Source: Macrostomum hystrix (taxonomy: Eukaryota; Platyhelminthes; Macrostomidae). From it: 64,000 bases of DNA. The position numbers and the translations under genes were made by a program. Below the pieces are notes generated by a model that was not told the DNA's origin, did no database searches, and saw only the letters and a list, made by a program, of their open reading frames with translations. Shown piece after piece: positions 47,211 to 58,394 of this stretch; within the stretch, counting starts at the first letter, position 1; each line of letters begins with the position of its first letter. Location: NCBI GenBank assembly GCA_950097015.1, contig CATNEN010000025.1, forward strand, positions 7,482,001 through 7,546,000, read 5' to 3'.

Positions 47211-47510
47211 CCAATCCTTAATCCGCTCTAATCCACCTAAATCCTAATCCTCCTGAATCCTAATCCTCCTGAATCCTAATCCACCCAATTCCCTGAACCA
47301 CCCGATTCCCTAATCCACCCGATTCCCTAATCCACCCGATTCCCTAATCCACCAGATTCCCTAATCCACCAGATTCCCTGATCCACCCGATTCCCTAATC
47401 CACCAGATTCCCTGATCCACCCGATTCCCTAATCCACCAGATTCCCTAATCCACCAGATTCCCTAATCCACCCGATTCCCTGATCCACCCGATTCCCTAA
47501 TCCACCCGCA
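47211..47510. repeat. 17-nt array at the 3' end of Islet intron 2
   Basis: CGATTCCCTAATCCACC and AGATTCCCTAATCCACC units, about 17 copies, ending about 41 nt before the homeodomain exon. Confidence 0.94.
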
Positions 47511-47551
47511 CGAATCGATACTCCACCAAAAATCAATTCGAACCCAATCAG

Positions 47552-47961
47552 GTCAGTACAACGACGATGACTCGCGAAGCCCTTCTGTCAACAGCGAGAC
47601 GCCCTCCAACAGCGAGTGCTCGGTATACAACTCAGCACTCGGTGGCGGCGTCGGCGGCGGCTGCGGAGGCGGCGGCGGCGGAGGTGGTAAGCGAAAAGGC
47701 GGCGCCGGCAGTGGCGGCGGTGTCGGCGGCAGCAAAGACAGCAAGGCCACGCGGGTCCGCACGGTGCTGAACGAGAAGCAGCTGCACACTCTGCGCACCT
47801 GCTACGCGGCGAATCCGAGGCCGGACGCGCTGATGAAGGAGCAGCTGGTCGAGATGACGGGCCTGAGTCCGCGAGTCATCCGGGTCTGGTTTCAGAACAA
47901 GCGCTGCAAGGACAAGAAGAAACAGCTGCTCATGAAGCAGATGGAGCACCAGCAGCAGAAA
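47552..47961 (+). CDS. isl: Islet: homeodomain exon
   Basis: Acceptor AACCCAATCAG. The split codon G|GT gives [20 protein letters not shown] in frame. A glycine-rich linker is followed by the homeodomain, with [40 protein letters not shown] and [16 protein letters not shown]; by memory of vertebrate Isl1 it is almost identical. Recognition-helix residues WFQNKR are intact, so it should bind TAAT-core DNA. It ends at lysine with donor GTGAGTT (47962), phase 0. Confidence 0.97.
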
Positions 47962-47984
47962 GTGAGTTGACAAAGGGAAAATTA

Positions 47985-48885
47985 GGATTGGGATCAGACA
48001 GGATTGGGATTAGATAGGATTGGGATTAGATAGGATTGGGACCAGATAGGATTGGGATCAGATAAGATTGGGATCAGATTGGATTGGGATGATTGGGACC
48101 AGATAGGATTGGGATCAGATAGGATTGGGATCAGACAGGATTTGGATCAGATCGGATTGGGATGATTGGGACCAGATAGGATTGGGATCAGATAGGATTG
48201 GGATCAGACAGGATTTGGATCAGATTGGATTGGGATGATTGGGACCAGATAGGATTGGGATGATTGGGATCAGACAGTATTTGGATTAGATAGGATTGGG
48301 ATCAGACAGAATTGGGATTAGATAGGATTGGGACCAGATAGGATTGGGATCAGATAAGATTGGGATCAGATTGGATTGGGATCAGATAGGATTGGGATCA
48401 GATTGGATTGGGATCAGATAGGATTGGAATCAGACAGAATTGGGATTAGATAGGATTGGGATCAGATTGGATTGGGATCAGATCGGATTGGGATGATTGG
48501 GACCAGATAGGATTGGGATCAGATAGGATTGGGATCAGATAGGATTGGGATCAGATAGGATTGGGATCAGATAGGATTGGGATTAGATAGGATTTGGATC
48601 CGTTAAGATTGGGATCCGTTAGGATTGGGATCAGTTAGGATTGGGATCTGATAGGATTGGGATCTGATAGGATAGGGATCAGATTAGATTGGGATCAGAT
48701 TGGATTCGGAATGGATTGGGATCAGATTGGATTGGGATTGGATTGGGATCAGATAGGATTGGGATCAGATAGGGTTGGGATCAGATAGGATTGGGATCTG
48801 ATAGGATTGGGATCAGATAGGATTGGGATCAGATTGGGATCAGATAAAATTGGGATCAGACAGGATCAGATCAGACGGGATTGGG
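47985..48885. repeat. 16-nt minisatellite at the 5' end of Islet intron 3
   Basis: About 55 units of AGGATTGGGATCAGAT with shortened TGGGATGATTGGGACC variants, starting about 23 nt after the 5' splice site. Confidence 0.96.
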
Positions 48886-49667
48886 GTGTAAAGGTGTGGA
48901 GTAGGGGAAGTGTAGTAGTGTCAAGAATGTCGTGAGTATCCACACATCAGAGACTGGAGTAGCAGGTCATTGGACAATAGGAGTTTTGATGTAGTGTGGT
49001 TTGTCACGCAACGTACTTAGCTAGTTTGCTAAGTACAAGCAAAGCTTTGAATTGAGCAGAACCGCTTGGTCGTACTCGAACAGATTAGACCCGCCCTCAT
49101 TGTCATCGTCGCGTCTTAACATAATTTTACACCTGTCCTGTGTGCTCAAAGCTTGGCAAATCTGAGAACAATGAGTTGGCAAAACAAAAACAAGTGAGCA
49201 TGCAACTGTGAAAAGAATTAATTTATTCTCTCGTGGATTAGCTGTGTTAGCTGCGTTCCGTTAATTACCGGATGGCGCCACTGATTCCATGGTTGGGAGG
49301 CCTCAGATAGTTTTGAGTGGCCTGCTTACTCATGAGTGGATACCGCGCATCTGCTCATGCTTCTGCAGCGTCAATTAACGGATGGAGAGACTAAAAACAG
49401 GAGGGCTTTAATCACCTCAGACCGCTGCTCATTTTTTGATGACCATTAAATCTAAAAAAAGAAGCTGGTTTGACAGTTATCCACAGAAACTAGAATTATC
49501 CGCATTTTCAAACACCCACGCATTCCAATTATGGGGATATTTACCTGGAATATTAAACTGCTACATTATTGCTTAGCCGGGCTAGGCTGTCTTATTCAAA
49601 TCCATGGATATTCACGGGGCAGGCATCAACTTGAAACCTGTACGGACCGTTGGAATTTATGCGACAT
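48886..49667. other. Islet intron 3, unique part
   Basis: No exon recognised. Confidence 0.45.
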
Positions 49668-51095
49668 TCTCTCTGCCCTCTCTCTGCCCTCTCTCTGCCC
49701 TCTCTCTGCCTTCTCTCTGCCCTCTCTCTGCCCTCTCTCTGCCCTCTCTCTGCCCTCTCTCTGCCCTCTCTCTGCCCTCTCTCTGCCCTCTCTCTGCCTT
49801 CTCTCTGCCCTCTCTCTGCCCTCTCTCTGCCCTCTCTCTGCCCTCTCTCTGCCCTCTCTCTGCCCTCTCTCTGCCCTCTCTCTGCCTTCTCTCTGCCCTC
49901 TCTCTGCCCTCTCTCTGCCCTCTCTCTGCCCTCTCTCTGCCCTCTCTCTGCCCTCTCTCTGCCCTCTCTCTGCCCTCTCTCTGCCTTCTCTCTGCCCTCT
50001 CTCTGCCCTCTCTCTGCCCTCTCTCTGCCCTCTCTCTGCCCTCTCTCTGCCCTCTCTCTGCCCTCTCTCTGCCTTCTCTCTGCCCTCTCTCTGCCCTCTC
50101 TCTGCCCTCTCTCTGCCCTCTCTCTGCCCTCTCTCTGCCCTCTCTCTGCCCTCTCTCTGCCCTCTCTCTGCCTTCTCTCTGCCCTCTCTCTGCCTTCTCT
50201 CTGCCCTTTCTCTGCCCTCTCTTTGCCCTCTCTCTGCCCTCTCTCTGCCCTCTCTCTGCCTTCTCTCTACCCTCTCTCTACCCTCTCTCTGCCCTCTCTC
50301 TGCCTTCTTTCTACCCTCTCTCAACCCTCTCTCTGCTCTCTCTCAACCCTCTCTCTGCCCTCTCTCTGCCCTCTTTCTGCCCTCTCTCTGCCCTCTCTCT
50401 GCCCTCTCTCTGCCCTCTCTCTGCCCTCTCTCTGCCCTCTCTCTGCCCTCTCTCTGCCCTCTCTCTGCCCTCTCTCTGCCCTCTCTCTGCCTTCTCTCTG
50501 CCCTCTCTCTGCCCTCTCTCTGCCCTCTCTCTGCCCTCTCTCTGCCCTCTCTCTGCCCTCTCTCTGCCCTCTCTCTGCCCTCTCTCTGCCCTCTCTCTGC
50601 CCTCTCTCTGCCTTCTCTCTGCCCTCTCTCTGCCCTCTCTCTGCCCTCTCTCTGCCCTCTCTCTGCCCTCTCTCTGCCCTCTCTCTGCCCTCTCTCTGCC
50701 TTCTCTCTGCCCTCTCTCTGCCCTCTCTCTGCCCTCTCTCTGCCCTCTCTCTGCCCTCTCTCTGCCCTCTCTCTGCCCTCTCTCTGCCCTCTCTCTGCCC
50801 TCTCTCTGCCCTCTCTCTGCCCTCTCTCTGCCCTCTCTCTGCCCTCTCTCTGCCTTCTCTCTGCCCTTTCTCTGCCCTCTCTTTGCCCTCTCTCTGCCCT
50901 CTCTCTGCCCTCTCTCTGCCTTCTCTCTACCCTCTCTCTACCCTCTCTCTGCCCTCTCTCTGCCTTCTTTCTACCCTCTCTCAACCCTCTCTCTGCTCTC
51001 TCTCAACCCTCTCTCTGCCCTCTCTCTGCCTTCTCTCTACCCTCTCTCAACCCTCTCTCTGCTCTCTCTCAACCCTCTCTCTGCTCTCTCTCCAC
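49668..51095. repeat. 11-nt pyrimidine-rich minisatellite in Islet intron 3
   Basis: About 129 units of CTCTCTGCCCT with TTCT and AACC variants. The marker CTGCCCTTTCTCTGCCCTCT occurs at 50201 and 50861, exactly 660 nt (60 units) apart. It keeps all three plus frames open for about 500 codons; these are artefacts of the repeat. Confidence 0.97.
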
Positions 51096-51178
51096 TCTTT
51101 CCTCCCTTTGTTTACCCTAGCTTTATCTTGTAATGTCACTTTCAAAATCTAATTTTTCTGTTTTGCTAAATCCTACAG

Positions 51179-51295
51179 CGAACACTCAACGGCATACCTA
51201 TGGTCGCCTCCTCTCCCGTCCGTCATGAACCCGGCGCTCAACCGGTTGACGTGATCGCCTCTCACCAGCAGGGCTACATGGGCGGTCCACATCTT

Positions 51296-51328
<33 letters not shown>

Positions 51329-51514
51329 TCGTCGAACTGGGGTCCGCCGCTGGACTTCGGAGTTCCCATGCCAGCACAGCACCCGAGTGCGGCCCCATTT
51401 CAGCAGCTGGTCTCGGCCTACAGCGGCGGCAGTTTGTACGCCTCAGACGAAGAGGACGACTCCTGCGTCACCCTGCAGACTGACAGCGACGCCTGCCTCT
51501 ATGCACCTCGATGA
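51179..51514 (+). CDS. isl: Islet: last exon
   Basis: Acceptor TTTTGCTAAATCCTACAG; phase 0 join QQQK|RTLNGIPMVASSPVRHE. PMVAxSPxRH and the later APFQQLV match the C-terminal LIM-homeodomain-interaction region of Isl1. Between them lies an 11-proline run ([21 protein letters not shown]) in place of the vertebrate WKVLSDFALQSDI. It ends in an acidic stretch YASDEEDDSCVTLQTDSD and TGA at 51512-51514. Confidence 0.94.
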
Positions 51515-51639
51515 TTAGAGTTTAAAGTATGTCACGTGATAGCTTGGAACTATTTTATCGTATTAGTAGCTCGTAGCCCATAATCGCAGGTTGTCAGCCT
51601 CTTAGATTAAGTGGGTAGCATGATCACATCCTTAGTTGG
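51515..51639 (+). other. Islet 3' UTR, proximal
   Basis: Starts with TTAGAGTTTAAAGTATGTCA and carries a CACGTG E-box near 51532. Confidence 0.5.
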
Positions 51640-51810
51640 GCTATTTTTAGCAACCAATGACGAATGCGCACGTGACGTTTAGAATATAATTTGCGCTATT
51701 TTTAGTAACCAATGACGAATGCGCACGTGATGTTTACAATATAATTTGGGCTATTTTTAGTAAACAATGACGAATGCGCACGTGATGTTTACATTTCTTT
51801 GGTCTAAATT
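51640..51810. repeat. 55-nt tandem repeat, 3 copies, each with a CACGTG E-box
   Basis: Units contain GCTATTTTTAGTAACCAATG (CCAAT) and ACGAATGCGCACGTGATG at 55-nt spacing. The copies differ at only a few bases. Confidence 0.9.
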
Positions 51811-52854
51811 AGGCTATATTTAGTAACAGAAATATTTCAGGATGTATTACGTTTAACTATAATGCAGTTATAATAATAACATAGCTAAAAATGACAGGTT
51901 TGATTACTTTTTTCATGAGACTGGTTCTCGCAAAACAATTCCATTTGTTCTCTCTTAAATTTCTATTTTTAATGTTAACTTTAACTAATAAGGCCCTACC
52001 TCGCTGTGATTAAAGTTTCCAATTTTTAACCGACCTTGCTAGAAACGTACCACCCAAGTCCCACTCCAGCATCATGAGTTTGTTGCATGATAGAAAACAT
52101 GAACATAACAATTTGCCATTGTCACCTATATCATACAATAGACAAAGTACCAATTGTTTGCTTGTCTTCTTTGGTTTTTTTAAGTATCATTGTGAAAGAA
52201 AGAAAATTTTGCAACAAAAAATGCATTAACTGTAACATAGGTTCTGCTTATTGGAATGTTTCTATCTCTTGATGTTCTGATTAAAATTAAGAGAAACACA
52301 ATAATAGAGTAATCCAGATGATTTTTCTTGTTATTACACACGCAGTAAATCACTTTGCTTTTAGGAGTTTAGTGTCCATGTGCACAAACTATTGACTATT
52401 TTATTCCTACTAAGTGTAAAAATGCATCGTTGTAATTCTGTGCTTTGTTCTGTACTAGCAAAAACACTGTGTGCTTCGAACAACGATAAATGAAAACCTT
52501 CAATTGATTTTGTTTTAAATTTAATCGATTAAGCAGATTTAGAGCACAAATTTGAATTAGTTATCATGCAGCGACAGGACATTGTTTATCACGGCTGACC
52601 TCTGCGCAGCAACAGCAGCAGCAGCATGTGGTGCACATCTGTCGCTGGCATTCATTCCCTTGTCAAGTATATTATTTCTTGTGTTGTGCGACCTGTTCTA
52701 TGAAATTATAGATCTGAATGAACAATTAGATAAAGGTGACGTAAAACACCAAGGACTCATCTTGGAAAGTGATTATTAACCTTACATTTAGCTTTCATTC
52801 TGCACGGAGTACATTCTACCAGCATTGAAGCATTTCAGCGGATGGCACGCCGAT
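51811..52854. other. AT-rich region downstream of Islet
   Basis: No gene recognised. ATTAAA at 52009-52014 is a possible Islet poly(A) signal; no AATAAA was seen nearer. Confidence 0.35.
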
Positions 52855-53300
52855 ACAATCCCCTCCGATCCCCTTACAATTCCCTTCAAATTCCCCTCAT
52901 ATCTCCCTTCAATCCCAATCCAATACCATCCAATCCCTTTCCTATCCCCCTCCGATCCCCCTCCGATCCCCCTCCGATCCCCCTCCGATCCCCTCCGATC
53001 CCCCTCCGATCCCCCTCCGATCCCCCTCCGATCCCCCTCCTATCCCCCTCCAATCCTCCTCCGATCCCCTTCCAACCCCCTCTGCTCCCCCTCCGATCCC
53101 CCTCCGATCCCCCTCTGATCCCCTTCCAATCCTCTCCGATCCCCTTCCAATCCCCCTCCGATCCCCCTCCGATCCCCCTCCGATCCCCCTCCGATCCCCA
53201 TCTGATCCCCCTCCGATCCCCTTCCGATCTCCCTCCGATCCCCTCCTCCCTCCAAACCCAACCCGATACCCTTAAAATCCCCCCTCCAATCTTCATCCGA
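52855..53300. repeat. 11-nt C-rich minisatellite
   Basis: CCCCCTCCGAT units, about 40 copies with CCTTCCAAT variants. Confidence 0.95.
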
Positions 53301-54631
53301 TCCCTCTGATCCCCCGCGGCAGGCCACCTGTTTGCCAAGTGTCGGGTCAGTCGAGGCGCAGGTGCGACGGGGGAAGCCCCTCAGTATTCTATGCCAGCGG
53401 GCCTCCAAGCACGCACCTCCAAGCCAAGAAATCACCCACCAGTCGTCAATGCTTTTATCTCCGCTTGCATTTTAATTTTTCCCTTACATATTGGAACTTG
53501 AAAAAAAAAGACTTGGGGCCTCGCAGAACACTGGCTCGCACATCGCAGATCCCTATAAGCAATGCACTAGCTACCCCCCCCACTCCCCCCAGATACCAGA
53601 ATGCAGGCCTGGACTGCAGGGCGTCAGTTGTCCATCAGATTTCTGGCAAGTGAAGACGATAATGCTCCCTGTGTCCCGGCTGTTCTGCGCCTTGGCGACT
53701 AAAGATCACCGCGGCCGGGGCCAATAAAAGCCGAAACGAGGATGTTTGATGGCTTTTGCCCGGCCGTTTAGGCAATACAGAATAAAAACTAGCGCAGGAA
53801 TTTAACCCCCCCCCCAGAGCCCGCTCGTGTTTAAACGTCTTGTTAGGGCTAAGGTTCGGGTTTTGTTCGGAGGCCTAGGTATTTTTTTAAGTTTAATAGC
53901 CAGTCCGCTACCCTATTTCTACAGCCGCCGTGTCAGCTGTGGGAGCTGCGGCCCGACTATGTACAGAAGCCAGCAAACAGGCAAAACAGACCCGAAATAT
54001 GGAAGCCAGATTTTCTAACTGGGGAATTTTATTTCCCAAAATCAAAGCTGCAGTTTTCATACTAATAGTTATATTTCTTTAGGAAGCTGAGCTGAGTCAG
54101 AGTCTGTTTCTATTTTCGTTTTTAGTTTTACTAGTAAATATGCATAGGCGTTTTTGTTACACCTGGTAATGCAGCTCTGAAATTTGTCAGGCCATTACTT
54201 AGAGCCATATAGTGGAGTCGATACAGGCCTACTCACTGTATTGATCCTGCCCTATGGTTAGTGGCAAGTGTCTATAGTGCCATATCCTTCCTGAGTCGGA
54301 CTCCATTAGCGAACCGGTTGATGGGATGGGCTGGGGCCAATTGGTTGTCATGGTTACTAATGGACAGCTCAGCCCAGGGGTTAGCGAGGATTCGAATTTG
54401 CTATCGACTCATCAATATTTTCTTCTTCTTTCTGGCCATATTCACCCGCTATCTGCTTTGCAACAATGTTCTGGGACGATTTCAAACTGCCGAGGCTTGC
54501 TTTTACCTTGGAGACATTAATAAGAAATAAAATTGGTTACTATATACATTTTGGCAACATATTTTCTTCGAGGGAACAGATTTTCTGTTTGAAATAGCTT
54601 CATAAAAGCGATTTGATAGCTGGTAATCGTC
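53301..54631. other. Mostly unique region with one exon-like segment
   Basis: Acceptor-like CCCTATTTCTACAG ending at 53924 precedes a 46-codon open frame (PPCQLWELRPDYVQKPANRQ and onward, stop at 54063-54065). Not recognised as any family; could be an orphan terminal exon or chance. Other frames lack support. Confidence 0.2.
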
Positions 54632-55235
54632 GGGTGTAACCGTTAGGTGTGACCGTTAGGTGTGACCGTTTGGTGTGACCGTTAGATGGGACAGTCAGAC
54701 ATGACCGTTATATTTGGCGGCTACATATGTCCGTTAGATGAGGTCGTTAAGTGTGACCGTTAAGCATGACCGTTATGTTTGGCGGCCAGATATGACCGTT
54801 AGGTATGGCCGTTGGGCGTGACCGTTAGAAGTAACCGTTAGGTGCGACCGTTAGAAGTAACCGTTAGGTGCGACCGTTATGTATGACCGTTAGACGTGGC
54901 CTTCGGATGTGACCGTTAGGTGTGACCGCTAGGTTTTACTGTTAGATATGTCCGTTAGGTGTGACCGTCAGATGTGTCCGTTAGGTGTGACCGTTGGGTG
55001 TGACCGTTGGGTGTGACCGTTAGATATGACCGTAAGCTTTGACCGTTAGGTTTGACCGTTAGGTGTGACCATCTGATGTGTCCGTTAGGCGTGACCGTTG
55101 GGTGTGATCGTTAGGTGTGACCGTTGGGTGTGACCGCTTGGTGGGACCCTTGGGTGTTAGGTGTGATCGTTGGATGTGATCGTTACGTGTGACCGTTGGT
55201 TTTAAGCGTTGGGTGCGATCGTTATGTGAGTACTT
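54632..55235. repeat. ~12-13-nt degenerate minisatellite
   Basis: About 48 degenerate units of GTGTGACCGTTAG with scattered changes; more diverged than the other arrays, hence probably older. Confidence 0.9.
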
Positions 55236-56261
55236 TCACAATAGAATGGTCTATTGGGTAGCAGGTTCGCTGGTATAAACTGCATTCAATATTCAATTGA
55301 TTCAACGCGAAATCCAAGAAAAAATATTTATTTTACTAAGCAACCTACTAGCAGTAGTGCAAAAAGCTAAACATAATGTAGTTTTTTTAATTTGTTTTCA
55401 TTTTATTAAACTGGACTCTGTTGAAAATAATTAGCTCGCGAGGTAATTAAACCATCCAATGAGTTTGTTTCTCGATTTAGCTTTTTTCAATCTTCCTCTT
55501 AATGAAGGTAGTTTAAAACAAAGGAAACATCTTCATCTATAATCTGGAGTTTGTCCGACTCTGATTAACTCACTGGTTGAATTTAATTAGCAAACCTTAG
55601 CTTTTTCATTTTCAATGTTTTTTCTTCAAATGCTTAGAGCTTCGGCGTTCTAATTGAAAGGTTGGGAGTTCGAATCTCTTGACACTATATAGCTATATAG
55701 GGAGTGCAGAGTGGAGATGCCATGCTGCAATGGTGCAGGTGAGTTTGCTGGCCATAAACCAGCTGGATGTGCCGTGTATAAAATAGGAATGCAAGCATTT
55801 TACAACTTATTTTATCAATAGGCCATTGGCCACGCCATAGAATTGTATTGTGTATTCCATCCATCTATTGTTCATATCAGGTAAGTTGTTTTTCTCAACT
55901 AATAAAATTCCAACATCGCGCCTCGAAAGAGTGTAATGCTTGTTTTCACCTTCTTCAAGTCTGTTGCGGTATGAGTCCAAATTGACATACACTACGCACA
56001 CCTGACATTGTTACCGCCAAAACTCTACTGTAGGCAGTTTATTTCCAGCTCAGCATTTTTTCACACAGTAGAAATAATTTTTATGCCACAATAAAATGAG
56101 TACAACTGCAGCAGCCGCGGAGATGCACTTTTGGTAACTGAATGTTAGCAAGATTCTCCCTGTTGTGGTGTCTTATCTAATTCAATATTTACTCAATAAG
56201 ATAGCAATTTTCTTCACATTTGCTGTCTTCTTGATTTTGTCTTGGTATCACGCACTGTAGA
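55236..56261. other. AT-rich unique DNA with a tRNA-derived fragment
   Basis: Contains the tRNA-Arg-like piece listed separately. No gene recognised. Confidence 0.35.
55630..55690 (+). mobile_element. tRNA-Arg-like fragment, probable SINE head
   Basis: GTTCTAATTGAAAGGTTG followed by GGAGTTCGAATCTC resembles the anticodon arm and B box of tRNA-Arg(TCT) (CTTCTAATTCAAAGGTTG). The anticodon stem no longer pairs and the 5' half is eroded. A different SINE family from the L2-tailed copies may be present. Confidence 0.35.
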
Positions 56262-56560
56262 ACTCTCCCTCTCCCTCTCCCTCTCCCTCTCCCTCTCTCT
56301 CTCCCTCTCCCTCTCCCTCTCCCTCTCCCTCTCCCTCTCCCTCTCCCTCTCCCTCTCCCTCTCCCTCTCCCTCTCCCTCTCCCTCTCCCTCTCCCTCTCC
56401 TTCTCCCTCTCCCTCTCTCCCTCTCCCTCTCCCTCTCCTTCTCCCTCTCCCTCTCTCCCTCTCCCTCTCCCTCTCCCTCTCTCTCTCCCTCTCCCTCTCC
56501 CTCTCCCTCTCCCTCTCCCTCTCCCTCTCCCTCTCCCTCTCCCTCTCCCCCTCCCTTTTC
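56262..56560. repeat. (CTCTCC)n hexanucleotide array
   Basis: About 50 hexamers, pure pyrimidine on the plus strand, with CTCTCT and CTTCTC interruptions. Pyrimidine-rich low complexity continues to about 56650. Confidence 0.97.
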
Positions 56561-57724
56561 CTCTGTACCATTCTCTACCATTCTCTCCCCCCTCTCTCTC
56601 CTCCTCCCTCCCTCTCTCTCCCCCTCTCTCTCCTCCTCTATCCCCTCTCTTGCTCAATCGCTGTCACTCTCACCCCATTGTCTCGTTCCTTTCATCGAAT
56701 AATTAGTTTCCCACTGCCTCCTACCTGCCTCTACCCTTGCACAGTATTCCCTAATCCCATTTGAAGCCTAATTTATCAGTGTAGCGTGAACATGCTGTCT
56801 AGAATTTTGTTAATTCCTAACTGCCCACCGCAGCTACCAGAAACTACCAGGCAATCTAGACCTAAGTAGAAGCTCATCAGGCTTTGCCCAGTCAATCGTG
56901 AAAGCCATACTAAAAAAATAGCGCGTAGGCTTTGAGAAACATGAGCAGGCAGCAGGTGGCCGCCCTCATATATGCTGCCTCATGCATTAATAAGTTTGGA
57001 TGGCAGCAAAAGACGGGTAGGTTAGAACCTGGGCTAGAGTTATGCATGGAGTGGCTGAGTAGGGGGGTAGTTAGCCGGGTTTCAGATTAACCAGCCCTGT
57101 GTAATAATCCGCTCAACTCGAGAAATAGGGTGGGGGGTGCCTGGGGGACATGCGGTTCTAGATTGAAACTTATCAAGTGTCTAAGATCCCAAATCCATCC
57201 ATCGGTCTGACAGACTGTAGCAATGGGGAGAGAAAGGCTGTGTGGACAAATAAACAAAGAGGAGAGAGACAGACCAGAGAACGAAAGAATTTTTTTTAAC
57301 TTCGCATCTGGGAACTGGGAATTTATCCCCCTCCTCCGCCTCCTAGTCATTCCTCGGCCTCGATCAAGATCTTTATCAAGAGCTGCCGGAGTGCCGACAT
57401 GGATTCGTTTGGGCTGAGGGAAATAATATAGGGGAACACACGACACCCATGGGTATTGTAATTCACTGGCGGCTGTGGCATCGACCTTGATCTCTCTTGT
57501 AGCCACTCCCTAAAATACCCTCCCTGATCAGTTACGTAATAACACTAGACGAAAGCTGCCGTTTTCGTGACTAGATTCTCGCTGGATCGTTAAACGGATC
57601 GACATTGCGGCAGGCCTAAATCTTATTCTTGTTGCTCTTTTACTGATTTCAAGCTTCTTTTGCGAGTTTTTGATGCAAGGATTTTTTTCGTAGACTGGGA
57701 CAACGAATTTTGCGACAAGCGATT
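56561..57724. other. Unique region
   Basis: C- and G-run-rich DNA. Minus-strand frame 57087-57506 and others have no domain. Nothing recognised. Confidence 0.35.
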
Positions 57725-57990
57725 CTGGGTCCTCTTCTGGCGCCTCTTCTGGCGCTCCTTCTGGCGCTCCTTCTGGCGCCTCCTCTGGCGCTCCTTCTGG
57801 CGCTCCTTCTGGCGCTCCTTCTGGCGCCAATAGCGATGCCTTTTCTGTGGCCTCTTTTGGCGCTTTTACAGACACCTCTTCTAGAGTTCTTCTTGCACCT
57901 TGTCTGGCGTCTCCTCTGGCGCCTCTTCTGGCGCCTCTTCTGGCGCCTCTTCTGGCGCCTCTTCTGGCGCCTCTTCTGGTGCCCTTTCTG
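57725..57990. repeat. 12-nt GC-rich array
   Basis: GGCGCCTCTTCT and GGCGCTCCTTCT units in two blocks around a diverged centre (57840-57900). Because 12 is a multiple of 3 it keeps frames open on both strands: PEGAPEEA repeats on minus, LLALLLAP repeats on plus. No flanking sequence supports a real gene. Confidence 0.88.
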
Positions 57991-58394
57991 GCGCCTATTT
58001 GCTTGCTTTATCCGAAGCATCCATTGGCCTTTTCATTCGCTTCTTATAAAGCCTGGTCTGCGCTTGCAAAGTTGCCTCATGAATACTTGCAATACTTGTC
58101 TAATTTTAAGCCAGTTTTGTTCTGTACATTTTCTTCTCCTAGAGGCAACGAATTGATTTCTTAAGAATTCCATCTTTCACCACACTAGCGGGATTGTTGG
58201 TAGAGTGGGTAGGAAGTTTTCTATTTCTAAAGATTTCCAATGACAAGTCGATATGTGAGTCGTTGGGAGGTTAAGACTGCATGCTACAGCTAACTTTTAT
58301 AAGAAGGCCAAATAGTCATGTAAAATATGGCACACCTCTATTTTATATTTTACCTATTCATAACAATCAGTCCATAGGCAGCCGGGACAATTAC
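57991..58394. other. Unique spacer before the terminal satellite
   Basis: No gene recognised. Confidence 0.35.

Noticed and set aside
49531-51152. Open frames of ~500 codons in all three plus frames
   Set aside because: Produced by the stop-free 11-nt repeat inside Islet intron 3; each frame reads the same period-11 peptide.
57528-58156. Frames with PEGAPEEA repeats (minus) and LLALLLAP repeats (plus)
   Set aside because: 12-nt repeat keeps frames open on both strands; the non-repeat flanks resemble nothing known.
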